64,000 bases of DNA, taken from assembly GCF_001982635.1 (NCBI RefSeq), contig NZ_MKFI01000004.1:241609-305608 (forward strand), read 5' to 3'. Shown here piece after piece: positions 15,210-22,692 of this stretch (within the stretch, counting starts at the first letter, position 1; every line of letters starts with the position of its first letter). Below the pieces are notes generated by a model. It was given only the letters and a program-made list of their open reading frames with translations. It made no database searches and had not been told where the DNA came from. This DNA is from Bradyrhizobium mercantei. GTDB taxonomy: Bacteria > Pseudomonadota > Alphaproteobacteria > Rhizobiales > Xanthobacteraceae. Both the position numbers and the translations under genes were made by a program.

Positions 15210-15456
15210 AGTCAGCCGAATGCCAGTGCCTGTCAAGCATCCCCCGGCCACCTGCCGCCGCAAGACGGCACCCGGTCGTGCCAACGCGGCGGCGAGCGGG
15301 TGCCATAGGGCCTATGGATCCATTGGGAGCGTGGCGAGGGCGACAGCATGGCGGTATGCCCCTCGCCTCTCAGCAGGCAATACGGGCTGGCAGGTTCCCG
15401 CTGAGCGTGCGGAGCCGGAACGGCCTGGCGTCGACCCAACCGTCAGCGCCAAAGCA
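15210..15456. other. Non-coding stretch upstream of the TetR unit
   Basis: Together with the operator and terminator at its two ends this makes a 356-base gap between the TetR gene and hpnG. Apart from those two sites I see no gene or repeat in it. Frames open across it have no family-like sequence. Confidence 0.5.
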
Positions 15457-15487
15457 AAAGGCCCGATCGCGAGGCGATCGGGCCTTT
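15457..15487. terminator. Intrinsic terminator downstream of hpnG
   Basis: A perfect 14-bp stem (AAAGGCCCGATCGC and its complement) with loop GAG, flanked by A- and T-rich ends. It follows the end of the minus-strand hpnC-D-E-shc-hpnG operon. Confidence 0.88.
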
Positions 15488-15527
15488 GTTGTTTGGGCTT
15501 GATGCGGCGAGAGCCTCGGGACCTGGA

Positions 15528-16286
15528 TCAGGCCGCCTTCGCCGTGATCAGAACGTCGTCCACCGGCATCAGCACGTCATTGCCGAGCAGGAAGCCGCGG
15601 CAGCTGCGCAGCGAGCGCAGCGCGCGGTTGAAATCGATCCCGGTCGACACCAGCGCCCGCAGCGTGCGCGGATTGCGCGCGATGCCGCGCAGCACCTTGC
15701 GCAGGTCGATGTCGCCGTTCGGCTTCACCGCGGATTTCGCCAGCTCCGGCAGCGCCCGGTGCGCGGGATCGCTGATCACGCGCAGTGCGGCGAACGGAAT
15801 GCGTGCTTTGGCGGCATAGGCCGCCGCGATATGGCTCTCCATATCGACTGCGGCTGCGCCCGTCATCGAACGCAGCGCGGCCTTGCAGGCCTTCGCCGCG
15901 ATCACCTCTTCCACGCCGGCGAGGCCGCCGCGGACGATCCGGCGGCGCTTCAGCGCGGCGCTGGCGATCATCTCCTCGTTCAGGGCGGATGCTGCCAGGA
16001 AACGCGTATCGCCCGACATCACTTCGGTCGCGACCACGACGTCGCCCGATTTGAGCGACGGGTCGAGCCCGCCGGCCACGCCGAACGAAATCACGCCACG
16101 GAAGGTGGTCGGATCCAGTGTCGCCAGCAATTCACGCAGCTGCTGCGGATCGCTGGAGCTACAGATGACGATCATGCCGGGGCCTGCCGCGATGCGGGCC
16201 TCCTGCACCAATCCAGTCACAATCAATACCGGCCGAGGATCAATTCTACTGCCCACGGTCTCGGCGGCCCCCGCCTCAACAATCAC
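15528..16286 (-). CDS. hpnG: Adenosylhopane nucleosidase HpnG (phosphorylase family)
   Basis: A 252-residue protein of the purine/uridine phosphorylase superfamily. HpnG is known to release adenine from adenosylhopane, leaving the ribosyl hopane that becomes bacteriohopanetetrol. The family features are the GVAGGLDPSLKSGDVVVAT segment, the purine-site VDMESH motif (AAAVDMESHIAAAYA) and the later RVISDPA containing the catalytic Asp. The start is a GTG (16284-16286) that overlaps the shc stop by four bases (GTGA), so the two are coupled. It ends 40 bases before a strong terminator, making it the last gene of the operon. Confidence 0.92.
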   Translation of the reverse strand: MIVEAGAAETVGSRIDPRPVLIVTGLVQEARIAAGPGMIVICSSSDPQQLRELLATLDPTTFRGVISFGVAGGLDPSLKSGDVVVATEVMSGDTRFLAASALNEEMIASAALKRRRIVRGGLAGVEEVIAAKACKAALRSMTGAAAVDMESHIAAAYAAKARIPFAALRVISDPAHRALPELAKSAVKPNGDIDLRKVLRGIARNPRTLRALVSTGIDFNRALRSLRSCRGFLLGNDVLMPVDDVLITAKAA

Positions 16287-18265
16287 ATCCCGACCCCTAC
16301 CACCCTGCTATTGGTGCTTCTCAAATTCCGATACCGCGCCAGCGCCCAGAGCGGAAAGAACTTCGAGTAGCCATGATATCGCAAGTAAAATACCCGCGGA
16401 AACCCCGTAGCCGTGTATCGCTGCTCGTCCCACAGCCCTTTTTCCGTCTGTGTTGCCTTTAGGTACTCCACCCCCCGCGCAACCGCGGGATTTTCGACCT
16501 CTCCGGCCGCCATTAATCCAAGCAAGGCCCATGCCGTTTGCGAGGAAGTCGATGGCGCAACTTCATAACCCTTGTAATCCAGCCGGTAACTGACGGCGTC
16601 CTCGCCCCATCCGCCGTCCTGATTCTGGACCGACGCCAGCCAGTCGACCGCCTTCCGAATCATCGGATCGTTGCGATCGACGCCTGCGACATTTAGCGCA
16701 CAAAGCACCGACCAGGTGCCGTAGACGTAGTTCAGGCCCCAGCGGCCGTACCAGGAGCCCTCGGCGAGCTGGGTGCGACGCAGGTAGGCAATGCCGTCGG
16801 CCATCACCTTGCTGCTCTCCGCAGTCTCGCCGAGCTGGCCCAGCATCGAGATGCAGCGCGCGGTGACGTCCTCGGTAGGCGGATCGAGCAATGCGCCGTG
16901 ATCGCTGAACGGGATGTTGTTGAGGTAATATTCGAGGTTGTTGACGTCGAACGCGGCCCAGCCGCCGTCGCGGCTCTGCAGCCCCTCGATCCACTCGCGG
17001 CCGCGTGCGATCGCCTCGTCATATTCCCGGGTTCCGGTATGACGCCGCACGCGATCCATCGCCATCACGACGACGGCGGTGTCGTCGAGATCGGGATAGT
17101 GGTCGTTGTTGTACTGGAACGCCCAGCCGCCGGGACGGACGTCCGGCGCCTTGACCGCCCAATCGCCCTTCAGCTCGAGCACCTGGCGTGGCTTCAACCA
17201 GTCGAGGCCTTGCTTGGCCTTGGCGAGCGTATCGTCGCCGCCCGCTTCCTGCAGCGCATGGCAAGTCAGCGCGGTGTCCCACACCGGCGAGACGCAGGGC
17301 TGGCAATAGGCCTCGTCGTCGCCGATCACGAGCAGCTTGTCGATGCCGCGGCGGGTGATGGCGCGCGGCGGGAAATTCTCGTCCTTGCCGAGCGCCTCGT
17401 ACATCATGACGATGTTGGCCATCGGGGGATAGATCGCGCCCATGCCGTCTTCACCGTTCAATCGCTCTTCGGTGAAGGCGAGCGCGGCGTCGATCGCGCG
17501 CTGGCGCAGGCTGTTCGGAAACATCGGCTCGATCGCGCGCAGCACGGCGTCGAGCGAGCGGAACAGATAAAACCAGCTCGCGCTCTGATGCGGCGCCTTC
17601 GGCGCCATGCGCACCGATTTCGGGTCCTCCAGGAACAGTTCGTCGATGCCGACGCCCTTCGGATTCTTGGCGCGCGGCTTCAGCGCGGCGAGCACCATCA
17701 GCGGCACCATCGTGGTGCGCGCCCAATAGGAGATCTTGTTGATGTGGAACGGCGACCACATCGGCAGCAGCATGATCTCGATCGGCAGCACCGGCGTCGC
17801 GCGCCAGGTGACGACGCCGTAGAGCGCGAGCAGGAAGCGCGTGAACACATTGCTGCCCGAAGCGCCGCCGCGGGACCGGATCGCCTCGCGCGCCCGCACC
17901 ATATGCGGCGCGTCGACGGAATCGCCGATCATCTTCAGCGCGAAATACGACTTCACGCTGGCGCTCATGTCGAACGGGCCGTCATGCACCAGCGGCCAGC
18001 CGCCATGCGCGCCCTGAACGCGACGCAGATAGTTGCCGAGCTTGGCCTCGAGGGCGGCATCGACGGGCTCGGCGAGGTAGTGACGCAGCAGGATGTATTC
18101 GGCCGGAATGGTGCTGTCGGCCTCGAGCTCGAACACCCAGTGCCCGTCGGACTGGCGATAGCCGAGCAGGGCTTCCGTTGCCTTGGAGATGCTCTTCTCC
18201 AGCGCGACCGGATCGACTGCAACGCCGTGATCTCTCGAAAGCATTTCGCTCGATATCCTCTTCAT
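16283..18265 (-). CDS. shc: Squalene-hopene cyclase
   Basis: A 660-residue membrane-associated cyclase (also called HpnF) that converts squalene to hopene and hopanol. The protonation motif DxDD reads DLDD (Asp392, Asp394, Asp395) in YPDLDDTAVVV. Several QW repeats are present (QSRDGGWAAFD, QNQDGGWGED, KGLWDEQRYT), and the length is that of the family. The ATG at 18265 (MKRISSEMLS) begins 40 bases before the hpnE stop, so the two genes overlap. The frame is open further upstream but there codes for arginine-rich sequence lying inside hpnE. Part of the hpnC-D-E-shc-hpnG unit. Confidence 0.96.
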   Translation of the reverse strand: MKRISSEMLSRDHGVAVDPVALEKSISKATEALLGYRQSDGHWVFELEADSTIPAEYILLRHYLAEPVDAALEAKLGNYLRRVQGAHGGWPLVHDGPFDMSASVKSYFALKMIGDSVDAPHMVRAREAIRSRGGASGSNVFTRFLLALYGVVTWRATPVLPIEIMLLPMWSPFHINKISYWARTTMVPLMVLAALKPRAKNPKGVGIDELFLEDPKSVRMAPKAPHQSASWFYLFRSLDAVLRAIEPMFPNSLRQRAIDAALAFTEERLNGEDGMGAIYPPMANIVMMYEALGKDENFPPRAITRRGIDKLLVIGDDEAYCQPCVSPVWDTALTCHALQEAGGDDTLAKAKQGLDWLKPRQVLELKGDWAVKAPDVRPGGWAFQYNNDHYPDLDDTAVVVMAMDRVRRHTGTREYDEAIARGREWIEGLQSRDGGWAAFDVNNLEYYLNNIPFSDHGALLDPPTEDVTARCISMLGQLGETAESSKVMADGIAYLRRTQLAEGSWYGRWGLNYVYGTWSVLCALNVAGVDRNDPMIRKAVDWLASVQNQDGGWGEDAVSYRLDYKGYEVAPSTSSQTAWALLGLMAAGEVENPAVARGVEYLKATQTEKGLWDEQRYTATGFPRVFYLRYHGYSKFFPLWALARYRNLRSTNSRVVGVGM

Positions 18266-18305
18266 CGCGGGCCGGCTGGAGCCGCGCCCACTCAACAGGT
18301 CGAAT

Positions 18306-19556
18306 CTAACGCCTGGCCAGAACCAGATCTGCGGCGCGATCACCTGATCGCACCGATCCCTCGATGGTTGCTGGCAACCCGGTAGCAGTCCAATCGCCGG
18401 CAAGGAACAGGTTTTTCTGCGCCGTTGCGGCCCCAGGTCGCAGCGCGTTCTGCTCCGGCGTCGCCTCAAATGTGGCGCGACGCTCGCGCACGATCTGCCA
18501 GGGCGGCAAGTCGCCGGACACGCCGGACGCCTTGCAGATATCCCGCCAGATCGCCTGCGCGAGTTCCTCGCGCGGCATGTCGACCAGGCGATCGCCGTTG
18601 CTGATCGTGATCGATAGCCGCTGCGGGAACGCGAACAGCCACTCCACGAGGCCGCCGACCACGCCGAGAATGGGCGCGGCGTCGCGCGGCGGATCGACGC
18701 GGAAATGCGCGTTGACGATGGCGCGGAATTTGGTCGGCGTTTTCACGCCGGGGAGCAGCGATGCCGCAGCACGCGGCGGCACCGCGAGCACGACGGCATC
18801 GTCGGTCGCCAGCACGATCTTGTCGCCACCGCCAAAGTCGAGCTCGCTGACGCGATCACCGGACATGCCAAGCGTACGCAATTCGTGACTGAACTGGACG
18901 CTGTGCCCCCGCTCCTGCAGCAGCTTCACGGCCGGCTCGATCAAGACCGAGCTCAGGCCGTCGCGCGCGATCAGCGGACGGCAGGCCTGCCCGCCGGCAA
19001 GCAGCGTCTCGCGCACGATGGCGCCGGCAAGCCCGGCCGAGCCCTCCGGCGGATCGACGTTCAATGCCGCGAGCAGCAGCGGCTGCACCAGGCGGTCATA
19101 CAGCGTGCCCTTGCAGGGAATGGTGTTGCCGACCAGCGCCTCGGTGCCGGCCCAGGCCAGCGGCGCCAATGCCAGATAGTCGCGCAGGGTGGTGTCCGGC
19201 ACGCGGCGCGCCTCGTCGAACACCCACAGCGGCAGGCGGGAATCGCCGAGGTCGAGCTGCCAGCGCTGGCCGGTGGCCAGATCGACGAACGGAAACTGTG
19301 CGCGCGCGGGTCCGACGAGGCCGGCCTCGGTGCCGATCGAGCGCGCGTAGCCCAGCGCATGGCGATTGCCCGACAGCAAGAGATGGTTGCCATTGTCGAT
19401 GGTCAGATTGGTCGCGGCGTCGAAATAGGAGCGGCAGCGTCCGCCGGCCTGCTGCGTCGCCTCGTGGACGGCCACCTTGTAGCCGCCATTGGCGAGCCGC
19501 ACGGCGGCAGAGAGGCCGGAAATACCGGCACCGATGATATGAACGGTCTTTTGCAT
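18306..19556 (-). CDS. hpnE: Hydroxysqualene dehydroxylase HpnE
   Basis: A 416-residue FAD-dependent oxidoreductase that, with HpnC and HpnD, makes squalene by reducing hydroxysqualene. The FAD dinucleotide-binding motif is at the very N-terminus (HIIGAGISGLSAAVRLA, residues 6-22), followed by the GGRCRS block. The C-terminal FAD site is NLFLAGDWTATGLPATIEG, near residues 382-400. Its start overlaps the hpnD stop by one base (TGATG), which signals coupling. Its 3' end is upstream of the shc start by 40 bases, so shc translation begins just after it. Confidence 0.95.
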   Translation of the reverse strand: MQKTVHIIGAGISGLSAAVRLANGGYKVAVHEATQQAGGRCRSYFDAATNLTIDNGNHLLLSGNRHALGYARSIGTEAGLVGPARAQFPFVDLATGQRWQLDLGDSRLPLWVFDEARRVPDTTLRDYLALAPLAWAGTEALVGNTIPCKGTLYDRLVQPLLLAALNVDPPEGSAGLAGAIVRETLLAGGQACRPLIARDGLSSVLIEPAVKLLQERGHSVQFSHELRTLGMSGDRVSELDFGGGDKIVLATDDAVVLAVPPRAAASLLPGVKTPTKFRAIVNAHFRVDPPRDAAPILGVVGGLVEWLFAFPQRLSITISNGDRLVDMPREELAQAIWRDICKASGVSGDLPPWQIVRERRATFEATPEQNALRPGAATAQKNLFLAGDWTATGLPATIEGSVRSGDRAADLVLARR

Positions 19557-20392
19557 CAGATGATCGCGTAACGGAGAAGAATGCCGATCTTGGCCGCCTT
19601 GGACACACGCACCGGCTCACGCGGAGCGGCGAAGCCGCGCGCGATCAACAGATCGAGGATCGCACGGTAGTATTTCGACATGATCCGCGGCGCACGCACG
19701 GCGCGGCGCGAATTGCGCTTCATGATCTCGTCGGACTTCTGGAAATGCATCTTGGCGCGCTCGGCGAGCGGCGTGCACACCTTCGGCAGCGCGCGATCGG
19801 CGGTGACGCGTGCCGGGTCGTTATTGGTAATGCCGGCGTGCCAGAGCCATTCGCGCGGCAGATAGAGCCGGCCGAGCCCGGCATCCTCGTCGATGTCGCG
19901 CAGAATGTTGGTGAGCTGCAGCGCGCGGCCGAGATGGTAAGCGAGCTGGATGCCATCGTCCTCGGGCAGACCGAACACGCGCACCGACAGCCGGCCGACC
20001 GCGCTCGCGACGCGATCGCAATACAAATCGAGCGTCGCGAGATCCGGCGCGCGAATGTCCTGCGGCACGTCCATCTCCATGCCGTCGACGATCGCGACGA
20101 AGTCCTCGCGCTTCAGGCCGAAGGTCTTCACCGACGCGACATAGTCCTTGAGGCGCGCCGGCGGACGTCCCGCATAGAGCGCGTCGATATCGTCGCGCCA
20201 CTGCTGCAGCGCGGCCAGCCGCTCCGGCCGCGGCCCGTCGGAATCGGCGATGTCGTCGACCTGCCGGCAGAAGCTGTAGATCTGGAACATCGCCTCGCGC
20301 TGCGCGCGCGGCAGGATCCGCATCGCGGCATAGAACGAGCTGCCCGACGCGGTGCTGTCGTAATTTGCGTTGGCCGCCGCCTCAGCACTCAT
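19556..20392 (-). CDS. hpnD: Presqualene diphosphate synthase HpnD
   Basis: A 278-residue head-to-head prenyl transferase that joins two farnesyl diphosphates to presqualene diphosphate. The two aspartate-rich Mg sites are visible: DDIAD at residues 46-50 (CRQVDDIADSDG) and the second at NILRDIDEDAG (Asp166-Asp170). The conserved arginine-rich RLYLPREWL segment follows. It overlaps hpnC by four bases (20389-20392, ATGA) and hpnE by one, so these three squalene genes are tightly coupled. Confidence 0.95.
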   Translation of the reverse strand: MSAEAAANANYDSTASGSSFYAAMRILPRAQREAMFQIYSFCRQVDDIADSDGPRPERLAALQQWRDDIDALYAGRPPARLKDYVASVKTFGLKREDFVAIVDGMEMDVPQDIRAPDLATLDLYCDRVASAVGRLSVRVFGLPEDDGIQLAYHLGRALQLTNILRDIDEDAGLGRLYLPREWLWHAGITNNDPARVTADRALPKVCTPLAERAKMHFQKSDEIMKRNSRRAVRAPRIMSKYYRAILDLLIARGFAAPREPVRVSKAAKIGILLRYAII

Positions 20393-21267
20393 GCGCCTGC
20401 CGCCGTCCTGGATGCTGCACGCCGTCCGGTCGCGCGCTGCGCGGTCTCGCCGGCGACGCCACCGAGGCTCTGCAACAGCAGCTCGACCTTGCTCAGATGC
20501 ACACGCTCGCTGAGCGGATCGCGCACCTTCAACATGTTGACGATCTTGTCGGCGAACGCCTGGATCACCGAGATCTCGAGCCCGAGCCGGAAATCCTTCA
20601 CCTCAGCGGCGAGCGACTTGCTCTCATCGAGCAGCGCTTCGGTCCGCACCGCGAGTGCCTGCAGGCACTTGAGCAGGGCCGGCTGCGACTTCGCCTCGCC
20701 GAGCATCTCGACGGTTGCGCCCGCGGCGGCCAAGGCATCGCGCGGCAGATAGACGCGGTTCAGGTTGCGGTAGTCCTTGCCGCAGTCCTGAAGATGATTG
20801 TTGATCTGCAGACCCGCGCAGAGCGCATCCGACGCCGCCCAGGTCGAAACATCCTCGCCATGCACGTCGAGCATGAAGCGTCCGACGGGCATCGCCGAGT
20901 ACCGGCAATAGTCGATCACGTCATCCCAGGTCTCGTAGCGCAGCTTGGTGACGTCGAGGCGGAACGCGACCAGCACGTCGAGCGCGTGCCGCGGCGGCAT
21001 GCCGCGCTCGGCCAAGGCCCGGCGCAGATTGACGGCCTCCCTCTGCGTCTCGCCATTGCCGAGCAACTCGGCCTCCATGAGGTCGAGGTAGCGCAGCTTC
21101 TCCTCCGCCGGCAGCGTGGCGTGGTCGGCGATATCGTCGGCGGTGCGGACGAAATTATAGAACGCCAGGATCAGGGCACGATGCCGCGGATGAATGATCC
21201 ACGATGCGACCGGAAAATTCTCGTCGCGATGGGTCTTTCCGGATCGCAGGTCGCTCGCGGTGGTCAT
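20389..21267 (-). CDS. hpnC: Hydroxysqualene synthase HpnC
   Basis: A 292-residue squalene/phytoene-synthase-family protein that turns presqualene diphosphate into hydroxysqualene. The first Asp-rich motif is DDIAD at residues 44-48 (RTADDIADHA). The second region is degenerate compared with HpnD (LQDCGKDYRNLNRVYLP), as in the family. It is the first gene of the minus-strand hopanoid operon, so the operon promoter should lie just upstream at 21268-21463. No specific promoter motif was recognised there. Confidence 0.94.
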   Translation of the reverse strand: MTTASDLRSGKTHRDENFPVASWIIHPRHRALILAFYNFVRTADDIADHATLPAEEKLRYLDLMEAELLGNGETQREAVNLRRALAERGMPPRHALDVLVAFRLDVTKLRYETWDDVIDYCRYSAMPVGRFMLDVHGEDVSTWAASDALCAGLQINNHLQDCGKDYRNLNRVYLPRDALAAAGATVEMLGEAKSQPALLKCLQALAVRTEALLDESKSLAAEVKDFRLGLEISVIQAFADKIVNMLKVRDPLSERVHLSKVELLLQSLGGVAGETAQRATGRRAASRTAAGA

Positions 21268-21463
21268 GGGAAATTTGGGCTACACCTGGTCAGGGCACGA
21301 CGCAGGCGCGAAAGCTCGGCGCATGCGGGGGATTTGCGAGCCCCATATAGGGGAATACGCCACCAAAACCAATGCTATCTGTGACCGCCAGCATATGTGG
21401 CCGCGGCCGGCATGGCTGCCAGCCGCGGTGTCGATAGCGGTCCCTTGAGACCTGAATTCGGTC

Positions 21464-21703
21464 TTACTGGCCGTGGGTCTTCAGCACCTGGTCACAGGCG
21501 GCGCTGATCTTGCTGCGGTTCTGCTGCAGGCAGGCGAGAATGGTGAAATCGCCCTGATCGATCACGGAGCGGCAGTGACGCTGCACGTCGCGCGTGCAGG
21601 CCTTTTGCTCATCGGGTGTACCGCGTCCCTGCTGCTGCTGGGCGACGGCGCTGGACGCGAGCGGGATCGACAACAGGGCAAGTGCCAAGAGAAATTTACG
21701 CAT
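21464..21703 (-). CDS. Small exported cysteine-rich-repeat (GLG1-like) protein
   Basis: A 79-residue protein with a clear signal peptide (MRKFLLALALLSIPLASSAVAQ). The mature part has four cysteines (36, 44, 58, 70; spacing C-x7-C-x13-C-x11-C), a single unit of the GLG1-type Cys-rich repeat. Bacterial one-repeat versions are common small periplasmic proteins of unknown role. It has its own upstream region. It ends about 200 bases before hpnC on the same strand but is probably not part of that operon. Confidence 0.7.
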   Translation of the reverse strand: MRKFLLALALLSIPLASSAVAQQQQGRGTPDEQKACTRDVQRHCRSVIDQGDFTILACLQQNRSKISAACDQVLKTHGQ

Positions 21704-22094
21704 CGTATTCCTTCATTTCCGACAGCAGAAAATCTGTTCCCGAAAAGCGCTTCGGCATGGCCGGGACGGATTTTGGGGATTTCAGACGCCACGTAACGCG
21801 GCAACGGACTGACGACAAGCACCGCTAAATGCGGCTAAATTTGCGGCGCTGTAAACCCCCGCATAAGCCGTTGATTCACAACAATGATTCATGCCATCAC
21901 TTTGTCGCGTTCAGGTATTGCGGATGGCACCCGCGCAAAGCTACATCGATCACAGAGGCCGACGGTTTCTGATTCTGTTCGGTGACAATATTCGGCGTCG
22001 CGCGCCGATTCTGTCGTTTGAACCTAACATTCTTCGGTGACACTAAACCTTCGATGCGGCGAGACGCTTTCTTGCGTAAGGAGCGTTGATTTTG
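21704..22094. other. Non-coding divergent region
   Basis: 391 bases between two divergent small exported-protein genes, less GC-rich than the surroundings, with several A/T-rich blocks suited to promoters. TTCGGTGACA occurs twice (21978-21987 and 22033-22042, 55 bases apart). AAGGAG at 22078-22083 is the ribosome site of the next gene. No gene seen. Confidence 0.5.
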
Positions 22095-22613
22095 ATGGGA
22101 AAATTCACAATGAAACTGTTTGGTTCCAGCCTTTATGGTCAGGCTCTCAGGGCTGTGGGCGTCGGCGCCGCGCTGATGCTGTCCGCCTCCGCCGTCCATG
22201 CCCAGGCCAGCGGGCCGTTTGCCGGTTTTGCCGGGTCGTGGACCGGAACGGGCACGGTGGCGTTGTCCAACGGCACGACCGAACGCATTCGTTGCAAGGC
22301 GGATTACAAGGTCGCGCCATCGGGCATGAACCTGAAGCAGTCCCTGCATTGCGCCAGCGACAGCTACAAATTCGACCTCTCCAGCGACGTCACCAGCCAG
22401 GGCGACCGGATCTCCGGCAACTGGAGCGAGGCGAGCCGCAACATCTTCGGTAATCTGCAGGGCACCGCAGGCGGCGGACGGATCGACGTGTTCGTCGAGG
22501 CGTCCGGTTTTGCCGCGAACCTGAACTTGCAGACCAACGGCTCCAAGCAGGTCGTGCAGATCGACTCCAAGGGTGAGATCCGCGGCGTCTCGATCACGAT
22601 GACGAAGAGCTGA
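22095..22613 (+). CDS. Exported protein of unknown function
   Basis: A 172-residue protein I do not recognise. It has a signal peptide (MKLFGSSLYGQALRAVGVG..., cleavage near HAQASG) and a mature part rich in Ser, Gly and Asn with a beta-sheet pattern (FAGSWTGTGTVALSNGTTERIRC; NLQTNGSKQVVQIDSKG). It contains two cysteines (IRCKADY and LHCASDS) that could pair. The ATG at 22095 is chosen because AAGGAG lies 11 bases upstream; a later ATG at 22110 is possible. A strong terminator follows 28 bases after the stop. Confidence 0.65.
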   Translation: MGKFTMKLFGSSLYGQALRAVGVGAALMLSASAVHAQASGPFAGFAGSWTGTGTVALSNGTTERIRCKADYKVAPSGMNLKQSLHCASDSYKFDLSSDVTSQGDRISGNWSEASRNIFGNLQGTAGGGRIDVFVEASGFAANLNLQTNGSKQVVQIDSKGEIRGVSITMTKS

Positions 22614-22641
22614 CGCTCCCGCCGATTTCGCAGGCGAATAA

Positions 22642-22680
22642 AAAAGGCCCGGTTCCGAACCCTTCGGAACCGGGCCTTTT
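22642..22680. terminator. Bidirectional intrinsic terminator
   Basis: A perfect 18-bp stem with loop CCC, starting AAAAGG and ending CCTTTT. It lies between two convergent genes and serves both strands. Confidence 0.95.
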
Positions 22681-22692
22681 GTTGTCAGCACA

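Noticed and set aside
16898-18385. 495-codon plus-strand frame antisense to shc
   Set aside because: Shadow composition; shc carries DxDD and QW motifs.
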